Assembly: GCF_001277255.1 (NCBI RefSeq)
Contig: NZ_CP012264.1
Location: 1,674,001-1,738,000, forward strand
Source: Cronobacter condimenti 1330
Lineage (GTDB): Bacteria > Pseudomonadota > Gammaproteobacteria > Enterobacterales > Enterobacteriaceae
Length of the DNA: 64,000 nt
Direction: 5' to 3'
Shown here: piece by piece, positions 50,940 to 60,598 of the stretch
Position numbering within the stretch: position 1 is the stretch's first letter
Layout: each line of letters opens with the position of its first letter
Made by a program: the position numbers and the translations under genes
Notes under the pieces: model-generated
The model's database searches: none
Seen by the model: the letters and a program-made list of their open reading frames with translations, nothing else
What the model was told of the DNA's origin: nothing

Positions 50940-53900
50940 TCAGGGAAGGGTATGTTCAGCAAGTTGCGCCATAAACTGACGCACCCACTCCATGCGGTTT
51001 TTGCGCTCTTCCAGCTCGCGGAAGAATTTCAGACGCGTCGGGCCGTCGAGGCGGTAATGTTGCGGCTCTTTTTGCAGAAGACCGATAAGCCAGCCCGGAT
51101 CGATATGGTTCTTCTCGGCAAACTCAATCGTGCCGCCTTTCTCATTGGCTTCGATTTTACGCACGCCAAGTTTCTGCGCCTGCTGGCGCAGCGCGGCGAT
51201 ATCCAGCAGATTGCGCGCCGGGTCCGGCAGCAGGCCGAAGCGGTCAATCAGCTCCACTTTGATCTCTTCGAGTTCCTGTTCTTTTTTAGCACTGGCGATG
51301 CGCTTATAGAACGACAGACGCGTATTGACGTCCGGAATAAAGGCCTCCGGCAGCAGCGACGGCATGCGCAGCTCTACTTCAGTCTGTTGGCTGGTGAGAT
51401 CTTCAAGTGACGGCTCACGCCCGGCTTTCAGGGCGTCGACCGCGTTTTCCAGCAGCTCCATATAGAGCGAGAAACCGATGGTTTCCATCTGTCCGCTCTG
51501 ATCTTCGCCCAGCAGTTCGCCTGCGCCACGAATCTCCAGATCGTGCGTAGCGAGCGCAAAGCCCGCACCGAGATCTTCCAGCGAGGCGATTGCCTCCAGG
51601 CGTTTCTGCGCGTCGGTGGTCATCGCTTTTGGCGGCGGCGTCAACAGCCACGCATACGCCTGGTGGTGCGAACGGCCGACACGACCACGCAACTGGTGCA
51701 GTTGCGCAAGGCCAAAGTGGTCGGCACGTTCAATGATAATTGTGTTAGCGGTCGGAATGTCGATACCGGTTTCGATTATCGTGGTACAGACCAGCACGTT
51801 AAAGCGCTGATGGTGGAAATCATTCATCACCCGTTCCAGCTCGCGCTCGCGCATCTGGCCGTGACCGATGGCGATACGCGCCTCCGGCACCAGATTCGCC
51901 AGTCGCTCGGCGGCTTTCTGAATATTTTCAACATCGTTATAGAGGTAATAGACCTGGCCGCCGCGCAACACCTCACGCAGGATGGCCTCACGCACGACCA
52001 GAGTGTCATACTCGCGCACAAAGGTTTTGACCGCCAGACGACGCGCGGGTGGGGTGGCGATAATCGACAGATCGCGCATGCCGCTCATCGCCATGTTCAG
52101 CGTTCGCGGAATCGGCGTTGCGGTGAGCGTCAGAATATCCACATCGGCGCGCATCGCCTTGATGCGCTCTTTATGCCGCACGCCAAAACGGTGCTCTTCA
52201 TCGACAATCAGCAGACCGAGGTCTTTCATTTTGACGTCGCTTTGCAACAACTTATGGGTGCCGATAAGAATATCAACTTTCCCTTCTGCGGCCTGTTCCA
52301 GCACCTGTGCCTGCTCTTTGGCGCTGCGAAAACGCGACAACAGCTCAATGCGCACTGGCCAGTTGGCGAAGCGATCACGGAAATTATCGTAATGCTGCTG
52401 GGCGAGCAGGGTGGTTGGCACCAGCACTGCGACCTGCTTGTTGTTATCGACCGCGAGAAACGCCGCGCGCATCGCCACTTCCGTTTTACCGAAGCCGACA
52501 TCGCCGCAGACCAGACGGTCCATCGCCAGCGGCTGGCACATATCGCTCAGCACCGCGTTGATGGCCTGTGCCTGATCCGGTGTGGTTTCAAACGGGAAAC
52601 CTTCGCAGAACAGCCGGTACTGCTCTTTGTCATGCTTAAAGGCGAAGCCCGTTTTCGCAGCGCGCTGCGCGTAGATATCCAGCAGCTCCGCCGCCACATC
52701 GCGTACTTTCTCCGCCGCCTTCTGGCGTGCTTTGCTCCACGCGTCGCCGCCAAGCTTATGCAGCGGCGCGTTATCTTCTGCCCCGCCCGCGTAACGGCTA
52801 ATCAGATGCAGCGACGACACCGGCACGTAAAGTTTGGCGTCGCTGGCGTAAGTCAGCATCAGGTATTCCGCCGTGATGCCGCCTGCCTCAAGCGTCGTCA
52901 GTCCCGCATAGCGGCCCACACCGTGCTCCAGATGCACCACCGGCTGGCCGGGGCGCAGCTCCGCCAGGTTGCGAATAAGCGTATCGGGGTTAATGGTGCG
53001 GCGGCTCTCCTGACGGCGGCGCGTCACGCGCTCGCCCAGCAGATCGCTTTCGCAGATAAAGGCGCGGTGGCGCAGGGTGTCGATAAACCCGCGTTCCGCC
53101 GCGCCGATGCTCAGATAACGCCCGCCGTCTTCGGCATCGTCAAGCCGCAGAAGACGCTTCGGCGCAACTTTAATGCGTGCGAGCAATTCCGAGAGCGCCT
53201 CGCGGCGGCCCTCGCTCTCAACAGAAAAAATCACCGGCCCGGTAAACGATTCAAGGAAACGGCGCAGGCTGTCGAGCGGTGCTTTCTGCTGAGCCTGGAC
53301 GGCGATATCCGGCAGAGGCTGATAACCAAGATTGGTATGCGCGGCTTTTTCTGCCAGCGGCTCGGTGTTCAGTTGCACCCGCGGCCAGGCTTTTAACTGG
53401 GCATAAAGTTCATCCGTGCGCAGCCAAAGCTCTTCGGGCGGTAACAACGGACGCATCGGATCGACGCCGCGGTTTTCAAAACGCGCGACGGCATCGGCCC
53501 AGAAACGGTCGGCACTGGCCTCAAGATCGCCGGTGCTCACCACCAGCGTGTTTTTCGGGAAATAGCTAAAGAGCGCCGGCAGTGGCTCGCTGAAAAAGAG
53601 CGGTTGCCAGTACTCAATGCCGGCGGGGAGGGTGCCTTTACTGACCTGCTGATAAATATGTTCCGGATCGCGTTTGACCTCGAAACGGTCGCGCCACTGG
53701 CTTCGGAATAATTCAATGGCCGTTTTGTCTGTCGGGAATTCGTGCGCGGGCAGCAGGTTTATCGCGTCGACTTCTTCCAGCGTGCGCTGGGTGTCGACGT
53801 CGAACAGACGCAGACTGTCGATTTCGTCATCGAAAAAGTCGATGCGGTAAGGCTGTTCGCTGCCCATCGGATAGAGATCAAGCAGCGCGCCGCGGGTAGC

Positions 53901-54386
53901 GTATTCGCCATGCGCCATCACCTGATCCACATGGCGGTAACCCGCCTGGTCAAGCTGAGTGCGCAGCGTATCGCGTGAGAGCTGCTGGCCTTTATTCATG
54001 ACCAGCGCGTGGCCGTGCAAAAAGCTGTGCGGACAGACGCGCTGCATCAGGGTATTCACCGGCAGGATAAGCACGCCGCGCTGCATGCCGGGTAGCTGAT
54101 AGAGCGTAGACAGACGCGAGGAGATGATTTCCTGATGTGGTGAGAAGCTGTCATAAGGCAGTGTCTCCCAGTCGGCCAGGTTCATCACCATGCTGTCAGT
54201 AAACTGTTGAATTTCATCGTGCAGACGCAGGGCATTTTGCATATCCGGCGCGATAAGCACCAATGGGCCGGCGTGGCGTTCCGCCATTTCCGCCACCTCG
54301 ACGGCGCAGGCCGCGCCGGTCAGTTCACCCAGTTGACGCTGATCGCCCGCTTTGACGGGCAGAGAGTAACGATATTGTTCAGGCAT
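50940..54386 (-). CDS. mfd: Transcription-repair coupling factor Mfd
   Basis: A DNA translocase that removes RNA polymerase stalled at lesions and recruits UvrA. 1148 residues, exactly the E. coli length. UvrB-homology N-terminal domains, the RNA polymerase interaction region (GGITAEYLMLTYA..., about 480-560), then the RecG-like helicase core: Walker A GDVGFGKTEVA (about 628), VDEEHRFGV (Walker B), and the C-terminal domain. No gene lies between its start and lolC; in E. coli K-12 ycfT is there. Confidence 0.97.
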   Translation of the reverse strand: MPEQYRYSLPVKAGDQRQLGELTGAACAVEVAEMAERHAGPLVLIAPDMQNALRLHDEIQQFTDSMVMNLADWETLPYDSFSPHQEIISSRLSTLYQLPGMQRGVLILPVNTLMQRVCPHSFLHGHALVMNKGQQLSRDTLRTQLDQAGYRHVDQVMAHGEYATRGALLDLYPMGSEQPYRIDFFDDEIDSLRLFDVDTQRTLEEVDAINLLPAHEFPTDKTAIELFRSQWRDRFEVKRDPEHIYQQVSKGTLPAGIEYWQPLFFSEPLPALFSYFPKNTLVVSTGDLEASADRFWADAVARFENRGVDPMRPLLPPEELWLRTDELYAQLKAWPRVQLNTEPLAEKAAHTNLGYQPLPDIAVQAQQKAPLDSLRRFLESFTGPVIFSVESEGRREALSELLARIKVAPKRLLRLDDAEDGGRYLSIGAAERGFIDTLRHRAFICESDLLGERVTRRRQESRRTINPDTLIRNLAELRPGQPVVHLEHGVGRYAGLTTLEAGGITAEYLMLTYASDAKLYVPVSSLHLISRYAGGAEDNAPLHKLGGDAWSKARQKAAEKVRDVAAELLDIYAQRAAKTGFAFKHDKEQYRLFCEGFPFETTPDQAQAINAVLSDMCQPLAMDRLVCGDVGFGKTEVAMRAAFLAVDNNKQVAVLVPTTLLAQQHYDNFRDRFANWPVRIELLSRFRSAKEQAQVLEQAAEGKVDILIGTHKLLQSDVKMKDLGLLIVDEEHRFGVRHKERIKAMRADVDILTLTATPIPRTLNMAMSGMRDLSIIATPPARRLAVKTFVREYDTLVVREAILREVLRGGQVYYLYNDVENIQKAAERLANLVPEARIAIGHGQMRERELERVMNDFHHQRFNVLVCTTIIETGIDIPTANTIIIERADHFGLAQLHQLRGRVGRSHHQAYAWLLTPPPKAMTTDAQKRLEAIASLEDLGAGFALATHDLEIRGAGELLGEDQSGQMETIGFSLYMELLENAVDALKAGREPSLEDLTSQQTEVELRMPSLLPEAFIPDVNTRLSFYKRIASAKKEQELEEIKVELIDRFGLLPDPARNLLDIAALRQQAQKLGVRKIEANEKGGTIEFAEKNHIDPGWLIGLLQKEPQHYRLDGPTRLKFFRELEERKNRMEWVRQFMAQLAEHTLP

Positions 54387-54526
54387 AGAAGGCGAAGCGT
54401 GCTCCGGTTGTGCCGCTTGTCCGGGATAAAAACCCGTCGACAGAGTGGGTTAGTGGTTCCATAAATCAGATCTGGGCTTTATTATCGTTGATCACTTTGC
54501 ATTAGCAACCGTACAAGACGGATTTC

Positions 54527-55726
54527 ATGTATCAACCTGTCGCGTTATTTATCGGCCTGCGCTATATGCGCGGGCGTGCAGCAGACCGCTTCGGCCGTTT
54601 CGTCTCCTGGCTCTCCACTATCGGCATCACGCTTGGCGTGCTGGCGCTGGTGACAGTGCTTTCCGTGATGAATGGTTTTGAGCGTGAACTGCAAAACAAC
54701 ATTCTCGGGCTGATGCCGCAGGCGCTCATCAGTTCATCCAAAGGCTCCGTCAATCCGCAGCAGTTGCCTGCAGACAGCCTCCACTTACAGGGCGTTAACC
54801 GCATTGCGCCACTCACCACCGGCGATGTCGTGCTGCAAAGCGCACGCAGCGTGGCGGTGGGCGTAATGCTTGGTATCGACCCGCAACAGCGCGATCCGCT
54901 CACGCCGTATCTGGTGAACGTAAAACAGCAGGACCTTACCGCCGGGAAATACAACATCATCCTTGGCGAGCAGCTTGCGAGCCAGCTTGGCGTTAAACGC
55001 GGCGATCAGCTGCGCCTGATGGTGCCGTCGGCAAGTCAGTTCACACCGATGGGCCGCCTGCCGAGCCAGCGTCTCTTTACCGTGATCGGCACATTCGCCG
55101 CCAACAGCGAAGTGGATGGCTACCAGATGCTGGTCAACATTCAGGATGCTTCGCGTCTGATGCGCTATCCGGCGGGGAATATTACCGGCTGGCGTCTTTG
55201 GCTGAACGAGCCGCTGAAAGTCGATGTGCTGAGCCAGCAGCCGCTCCCGGCGGACACCAAATGGCAGGACTGGCGCGACCGTAAAGGCGAGCTGTTCCAG
55301 GCGGTGCGCATGGAGAAAAACATGATGGGCCTGCTGCTAAGCCTGATTGTCGCCGTCGCCGCGTTTAACATCATTACCTCGCTTGGGCTGATGGTGATGG
55401 AGAAGCAGGGCGAGGTCGCTATTCTCCAGACCCAGGGCCTGACGCGCCGCCAGATCATGGCGGTATTCATGGTGCAGGGCGCGAGCGCGGGCGTTATTGG
55501 CGCGCTGTTCGGCGCGCTGCTGGGCGCGCTGCTCGCAAGCCAGTTGAATAACCTGATGCCGGTTATCGGCGCGTTCCTTGACGGCGCCGCGTTGCCGGTG
55601 GTCATTGAACCGTTGCAGGTCATCGGTATTGCGCTGGCGGCGATGGCCGTCGCGCTGTTGTCTACGCTTTATCCGTCCTGGCGCGCCGCCGCCACCGAAC
55701 CCGCTGAGGCTTTACGTTATGAGTAA
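54527..55726 (+). CDS. lolC: Lipoprotein-releasing system membrane protein LolC
   Basis: Inner-membrane subunit of the LolCDE exporter, which lifts mature lipoproteins off the inner membrane to LolA. 399 residues, E. coli length. Four transmembrane segments: one near the N-terminus (ITLGVLALVTVLSVMNGFERELQ, about 37-59) and three in the C-terminal third, separated by a large periplasmic domain. The FtsX-like C-terminal domain is visible. Its stop overlaps the lolD start by 8 bases. Confidence 0.97.
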   Translation: MYQPVALFIGLRYMRGRAADRFGRFVSWLSTIGITLGVLALVTVLSVMNGFERELQNNILGLMPQALISSSKGSVNPQQLPADSLHLQGVNRIAPLTTGDVVLQSARSVAVGVMLGIDPQQRDPLTPYLVNVKQQDLTAGKYNIILGEQLASQLGVKRGDQLRLMVPSASQFTPMGRLPSQRLFTVIGTFAANSEVDGYQMLVNIQDASRLMRYPAGNITGWRLWLNEPLKVDVLSQQPLPADTKWQDWRDRKGELFQAVRMEKNMMGLLLSLIVAVAAFNIITSLGLMVMEKQGEVAILQTQGLTRRQIMAVFMVQGASAGVIGALFGALLGALLASQLNNLMPVIGAFLDGAALPVVIEPLQVIGIALAAMAVALLSTLYPSWRAAATEPAEALRYE

Positions 55727-56423
55727 TTCTGTGCTGTTACAGTGCGACAACCTGTGCAAACGCTACCAGGAAGGCAAAGTGCAAACGGATGTGTTGCACA
55801 ACGTCAGCTTCAGCATCGATGCGGGTGAAATGATGGCGATTGTCGGCAGCTCCGGCTCCGGGAAAAGTACGCTCCTGCATCTGTTAGGCGGGCTTGATAC
55901 GCCAACATCCGGCGATGTGGTGTTCAGTGGCCGCCCACTGAGTACGATGTCATCGTCCGCAAAGGCGGAGCTGCGTAACCGTGAACTGGGCTTTATCTAC
56001 CAGTTTCACCATCTCCTGCCCGATTTTACGGCGATGGAAAACGTGGCCATGCCGCTGCTTATCGGGAAACAGCCGAAGGCCGATACCGAGCGCCGCGCGC
56101 TGGAGATGCTGGACGCCGTGGGCCTGGCGCACCGCAGTAATCATCGCCCGTCGGAACTCTCCGGTGGCGAGCGCCAGCGTGTCGCCATCGCCCGCGCGCT
56201 GGTGAATAACCCGCGTCTGGTGCTGGCGGACGAACCGACCGGCAACCTTGACGCACGTAACGCAGACAGCATTTTCGACTTGCTCGGCGAGCTGAATAAA
56301 ACCCAGGGCACCGCGTTTCTTGTCGTCACGCACGATTTGCTGCTCGCGAAGCGGCTGTCGCGCCAGCTTGAGATGCGCGATGGCCATCTGAACCCTGAAC
56401 TGACCCTGATGGGGAGGGCATAA
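55719..56423 (+). CDS. lolD: Lipoprotein-releasing ABC transporter ATP-binding protein LolD
   Basis: The ATPase of LolCDE. 234 residues from ATG 55719 (MSNSVLLQCDNLCKRYQEG), overlapping the lolC stop. Walker A GSSGSGKS (43-50), ABC signature LSGGERQ, Walker B LVLADEPT, all present. Longer upstream frames inside lolC are ignored. lolE starts one base after its stop codon. Confidence 0.97.
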   Translation: MSNSVLLQCDNLCKRYQEGKVQTDVLHNVSFSIDAGEMMAIVGSSGSGKSTLLHLLGGLDTPTSGDVVFSGRPLSTMSSSAKAELRNRELGFIYQFHHLLPDFTAMENVAMPLLIGKQPKADTERRALEMLDAVGLAHRSNHRPSELSGGERQRVAIARALVNNPRLVLADEPTGNLDARNADSIFDLLGELNKTQGTAFLVVTHDLLLAKRLSRQLEMRDGHLNPELTLMGRA

Positions 56424-57668
56424 ATGGGTTCCGCGTTATCGTTACTGATTGGCCTGCGCTTTAGCCGGGGGCGTCGACGCAGCGGCATGGTGTCGTTAAT
56501 TTCTGTTATCTCAACCGTCGGCATCGCGCTTGGTGTGGCGGTACTGATTGTGGGCCTGAGTGCCATGAACGGGTTTGAGCGCGAGCTGAATAACCGTATT
56601 CTGGCGGTCGTGCCGCATGGCGAAATCGAGCCGGTAGAACAGCCCTGGCGCGGCTGGCAGAATGTCGTGACACGCGTTGAGAACGTTAACGGGATTGTCG
56701 CGGCCGCGCCTTACGTGAATTTTACCGGGCTGGTCGAGAGCGGGGCGAATCTTCGCGCCATCCAGGTGAAAGGCGTTGATCCGGCCCAGGAGCAGCGTTT
56801 AAGCGCGCTGCCGTCCTTCGTGCAGGACAACGCCTGGCAGCGTTTTCAGGCGGGCAAACAGCAAATCATTATCGGCAAGGGCGTGGCGGATGCGCTGAAG
56901 GTAAAGCAGGGCGACTGGCTTTCCATCATGATCCCCAATTCTGATGCTGAACATAAGCTGCTACAACCCAAACGCGTGCGTTTACAGGTCGCCGGTATTT
57001 TGCAACTGAGCGGTCAGCTCGACCACAGCTTCGCGATGGTACCGCTCGCCGATGCGCAGGGTTATCTGAACTTAGGTGACAGTGTCACGGGTATCGCTAT
57101 CAAGGTGAAAGACGTTTTCAACGCAAACCAGCTGGTGCATGACGCAGGCGAGGTGACCGATGCTTACGTCTTCATCAAAAGCTGGATCAACACCTATGGC
57201 TATATGTACCGCGATATCCAGATGATCCGCGCCATTATGTATCTGGCGATGGTGCTGGTGATTGGCGTCGCCTGCTTTAACATTGTCTCGACACTGGTTA
57301 TGGCAGTGAAAGATAAAAGCAGCGACATCGCCGTACTGCGTACGCTCGGCGCAAAAGACGGCCTGATCCGCGCGATTTTCGTCTGGTATGGTCTCCTCGC
57401 GGGGCTGCTCGGCTCGGTCAGTGGCGTAGTGGTAGGGGTGCTGGCCTCATGGCAGCTCACCGCCATCATTCACGCGATTGAAAAACTGATTGGTCATCAT
57501 TTCCTCTCCGGCGATATCTATTTTATCGATTTCTTGCCGTCCGAGTTGCATGCACTGGATGTGGTCTATGTGCTTATCACCGCGCTGGTGCTGAGCCTGC
57601 TGGCAAGCTGGTATCCGGCGCGGCGCGCCAGCCGTATCGACCCGGCACGCGTGCTGAGCGGACAATAA
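56424..57668 (+). CDS. lolE: Lipoprotein-releasing system membrane protein LolE
   Basis: The second, LolC-like membrane subunit of LolCDE; it binds the lipoprotein cargo. 414 residues. The N-terminal segment (ISTVGIALGVAVLIVGLSAMNGFERELNNRIL) parallels LolC, followed by a large periplasmic loop and three C-terminal membrane helices. Its ATG directly follows the lolD stop codon. nagK starts 15 bp later. Confidence 0.97.
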   Translation: MGSALSLLIGLRFSRGRRRSGMVSLISVISTVGIALGVAVLIVGLSAMNGFERELNNRILAVVPHGEIEPVEQPWRGWQNVVTRVENVNGIVAAAPYVNFTGLVESGANLRAIQVKGVDPAQEQRLSALPSFVQDNAWQRFQAGKQQIIIGKGVADALKVKQGDWLSIMIPNSDAEHKLLQPKRVRLQVAGILQLSGQLDHSFAMVPLADAQGYLNLGDSVTGIAIKVKDVFNANQLVHDAGEVTDAYVFIKSWINTYGYMYRDIQMIRAIMYLAMVLVIGVACFNIVSTLVMAVKDKSSDIAVLRTLGAKDGLIRAIFVWYGLLAGLLGSVSGVVVGVLASWQLTAIIHAIEKLIGHHFLSGDIYFIDFLPSELHALDVVYVLITALVLSLLASWYPARRASRIDPARVLSGQ

Positions 57669-57683
57669 TTCAGGGAGCGGGGA

Positions 57684-58604
57684 ATGTATTACGGGTTTGA
57701 CATTGGCGGCAGCAAAATCGCCCTCGGGGTTTACGATGAAGCGCGGCGTCTGCAATGGCAAACCCGCGTCCCGACGCCGCATGACAGCTACGACAACTTC
57801 CTTGAGGCGCTTTGCGCGCTGGTGGATGATGCCGACCGCCGCTTTGGTAAAGCGGGCAGCGTCGGCATAGGCATTCCGGGTATTCCGGAAACCGATGCGG
57901 GGCTGCTTTATGCCGCCAATCTGCCCGCCGCCAGCGGCAGGGCGGTGCGTCGTGACCTTAGCGCGCGACTGGGGCGCGACGTACGCATCGATAACGATGC
58001 CAACTGTTTTGCGCTCTCCGAGGCCTGGGATGAAGCGTTTCGCGCCTATCCGGTCGTGATGGGGCTTATCCTTGGTACGGGCGTGGGCGGCGGGATCATC
58101 GTTGACGGCGCGCCGGTGACCGGGCGCAATTTCATCACAGGCGAGTTTGGCCATATTCGTCTGCCGGTAGACGCGCTGGCGATTCTGGGCCGCGATATCC
58201 CACTCATTCGCTGCGGTTGCGGCCAACATGGCTGCATTGAGAACTATCTTTCCGGCCGGGGCTTTGCATGGCTCTGGCAACACTTCTACCATGAATCACT
58301 GGAAGCGCCGGAAATTATCGCCCGCTGGCAGCGTAATGATGCCCAGGCGAAGGCGCACGTTGAGCGCTACACTGACCTGCTGGCAGTTTGCGTGGCGAGT
58401 CTGTTAACCGTGCTGGATCCGCATCTTATTGTGCTGGGCGGGGGGTTATCGGCGTTTACGCATCTGACTGCGGCGCTCACGGCGAAGCTGCCTGCGCACC
58501 TCCTGCCTGTGGCGAAAGTGCCGCGCATTGAGCAAGCGCGCCACGGCGATGCGGGGGGTATGCGCGGCGCGGCTTTCCTTCATCTCACACGCTCACGGAG
58601 TTGA
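57684..58604 (+). CDS. nagK: N-acetylglucosamine kinase NagK
   Basis: A ROK-family cytosolic kinase that phosphorylates GlcNAc, as in recycled peptidoglycan. 306 residues (E. coli 303). N-terminal ATP motif FDIGGSKIALGVYD (5-18), substrate IDNDANCFALSEAW, and the zinc-type CGCGQHGCIE cluster (about 178-187). AGGGAGCGGGGA precedes the ATG. It ends one base before cobB begins. Confidence 0.96.
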   Translation: MYYGFDIGGSKIALGVYDEARRLQWQTRVPTPHDSYDNFLEALCALVDDADRRFGKAGSVGIGIPGIPETDAGLLYAANLPAASGRAVRRDLSARLGRDVRIDNDANCFALSEAWDEAFRAYPVVMGLILGTGVGGGIIVDGAPVTGRNFITGEFGHIRLPVDALAILGRDIPLIRCGCGQHGCIENYLSGRGFAWLWQHFYHESLEAPEIIARWQRNDAQAKAHVERYTDLLAVCVASLLTVLDPHLIVLGGGLSAFTHLTAALTAKLPAHLLPVAKVPRIEQARHGDAGGMRGAAFLHLTRSRS

Positions 58605-58605
58605 A

Positions 58606-59430
58606 ATGCAATCGCGTCGTCTGCACCGGCTGGGCCGGTTTCGAAGGAATAAACGTCGCCTGCGCGAGCGGTTGCGCCAGCGAATTTTTTTCCGGGACAG
58701 AATTATGGTACCTGAAGTGATGAATAAACCAGTGGTAGTGGTGTTAACCGGGGCGGGGATCTCCGCGGAATCGGGCATTCGCACGTTCCGCGCCGCCGAC
58801 GGGCTGTGGGAAGAGCATCGGGTCGAGGATGTGGCGACGCCGGAAGGCTTCGCGCGCAATCCGCAGCTGGTGCAGGATTTTTATAACGCCCGGCGACGTC
58901 AGCTCCAGCAGCCGGAGATCCAGCCTAATGCGGCGCATCTGGCCCTGGCGCGTCTGGAAGAAGCGTTCGGCGACCGGTTTTTACTGATAACCCAGAATAT
59001 CGACAATCTGCATGAGCGCGCGGGCAATAAAAATGTGGTGCATATGCACGGCGAGCTTTTGAAAGTGCGCTGCTCACAGAGCGGGCAAGTGCTGGAGTGG
59101 ACCGGCGATGTCACGCCAGCGGATAAATGTCATTGTTGCCAGTTCCCTGCGCCGTTGCGCCCGCATGTGGTGTGGTTCGGCGAGATGCCGCTCGGAATGG
59201 ATCAGATTTACGAGGCGCTCGCGCGCGCCGATGTGTTTATCGCCATTGGTACTTCCGGGCATGTGTATCCAGCCGCCGGATTTGTGCATGAGGCGAAGCT
59301 GCAGGGCGCGCATACGGTTGAGCTAAACCTTGAGCCAAGCCAGGTCGGCAGCGAATTCGAAGAGAAGCATTATGGGCTGGCAAGCCAGGTCGTGCCGGAG
59401 TATGTCGAGAAACTGTTGAAGGGACTGTAA
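58606..59430 (+). CDS. cobB: NAD-dependent protein deacylase CobB (sirtuin)
   Basis: A sirtuin that removes acetyl, succinyl and other acyl groups from lysines using NAD. 274 residues from ATG 58606 (MQSRRLHRLGRFRRNKRRLRERLRQRIFFRD), the usual Arg-rich extension; an in-frame Met34 (58705) could give a short form, as known in Salmonella. NAD-binding GAGISAESGIRTFR and TQNIDNLHERAG, catalytic HMHG, and the Zn Cys cluster (VRCSQSG, CHCCQF) are present. In K-12 ycfZ and ymfA follow; here potD does. Confidence 0.96.
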   Translation: MQSRRLHRLGRFRRNKRRLRERLRQRIFFRDRIMVPEVMNKPVVVVLTGAGISAESGIRTFRAADGLWEEHRVEDVATPEGFARNPQLVQDFYNARRRQLQQPEIQPNAAHLALARLEEAFGDRFLLITQNIDNLHERAGNKNVVHMHGELLKVRCSQSGQVLEWTGDVTPADKCHCCQFPAPLRPHVVWFGEMPLGMDQIYEALARADVFIAIGTSGHVYPAAGFVHEAKLQGAHTVELNLEPSQVGSEFEEKHYGLASQVVPEYVEKLLKGL

Positions 59431-59505
59431 GCGGTGCTGTTATGAGAAGGTCTGGCGGGGGGCGAGGTTTGCCCGCAAGACCTTGTCGCGCTTTGGCCTG
59501 ACATC

Positions 59506-59544
59506 CCCGGAAGGTGGGTAAACAATGCGCACCCACCTTCCGGG
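59506..59544. other. 14-bp hairpin between convergent cobB and potD
   Basis: Perfect stem CCCGGAAGGTGGGT / ACCCACCTTCCGGG with an 11-nt loop. Neither strand has a T-run after it, so it is not a typical intrinsic terminator. It lies 7 bases past the potD stop and 75 past the cobB stop. Confidence 0.6.
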
Positions 59545-59551
59545 TGGTTCC

Positions 59552-60598
59552 TTAACGGCCTGCTTTTAACTTCTGATAATACGATTCGTAAATCGCGCTG
59601 GCGTCGCCGACATCATTCTGCCACTCACCTTTCTGAATGGTGGCTTCATCCGGGTAGAGCGATTTATCGTTCGCTACTTCTTTCTTCAGAAGCTTACGGG
59701 CTGCGAGATTCGGCGTCGGGTAACCGATGGTTTCGGCAACCTGCTTTGCCACATCCGGGCGCAACAGGAAGTTAATCAGCTTATGCGCACCCTCGACGTT
59801 TTTCGCATTCGCCGGAATCGCGAGGCTATCCATCCAGAAAATGCCGCCTTCTTTCGGCCACACCACATCCAGCGGCGCGCCCGCCTGGCGCGCAACCCAC
59901 GCTGAGCCGTTCCATACCATCCCGAGATTCACTTCGCCTTCCAGGTACGGGTTCGCCGGGTTGTCGGAGTTAAAGGCCGCCACGTTCGGCATCAGCTTTT
60001 TAAGCTCGTTATACGCCGCCTCAATCTCTTTAGGGTCAGTCGTATTGCCGGAAAGCCCAAGCTTACGTAGCGCCACCTGGAACACTTCGCGCGCATCATC
60101 GGTTAGCAGCAGGCTGCCTTTATATTCCGGCTTCCAGAGATCCGCCCAGGCGGTCACACTTTTCGGATCGATAGCGTCACTGTTCACGCCAATCGCCGTC
60201 GCACCCCAGATATAAGGCACCGAATAGTCATTATTCGGGTCGAACGGCTTGTTCAGCATGGCTGGGTCAAGGTTGTGAAAATTCGACAGCTTGCTTTTGT
60301 CTATCTTCTGGATCATCCCTTCCTTGCGCATCTTATCGACAAAGTAAGTGGACGGAACCACCAGGTCGTAAGCGCCCTGCTGATAGGTTTTCAGCTTCGC
60401 GTACATCGTCTCATTCGATTCATAAGTCGAGTAGATAACTTTGATGCCGGTCTCTTTCGTGAACTGCTCCAGCAGGCCTGGCGGGACATACTCCGTCCAG
60501 TTATAGAAATAGAGCGTTTTACCGTCGTCGGCGTGCGCGGCGCTCATGCCGATTGCCAGAGCACCCGCTGCAAGCAGGTGGCGTGACCATTGTTTCAT
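59552..60598 (-). CDS. potD: Spermidine/putrescine periplasmic binding protein PotD
   Basis: The substrate receptor of the PotABCD polyamine importer, preferring spermidine. 348 residues. Signal peptide MKQWSRHLLAAGALAIGMSAAHA, cut before DDGKTLYFYNWTEYVPP. The bilobed binding protein is otherwise complete, ending YESYYQKLKAGR. Its ATG overlaps the potC stop by 4 bases. Confidence 0.97.
   Translation of the reverse strand: MKQWSRHLLAAGALAIGMSAAHADDGKTLYFYNWTEYVPPGLLEQFTKETGIKVIYSTYESNETMYAKLKTYQQGAYDLVVPSTYFVDKMRKEGMIQKIDKSKLSNFHNLDPAMLNKPFDPNNDYSVPYIWGATAIGVNSDAIDPKSVTAWADLWKPEYKGSLLLTDDAREVFQVALRKLGLSGNTTDPKEIEAAYNELKKLMPNVAAFNSDNPANPYLEGEVNLGMVWNGSAWVARQAGAPLDVVWPKEGGIFWMDSLAIPANAKNVEGAHKLINFLLRPDVAKQVAETIGYPTPNLAARKLLKKEVANDKSLYPDEATIQKGEWQNDVGDASAIYESYYQKLKAGR

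Noticed and set aside
51543..53396. 617-residue plus-strand open frame inside mfd
   Set aside because: It is antisense to the conserved mfd coding region and arises from GC-rich codon structure. It shows no recognisable domain.
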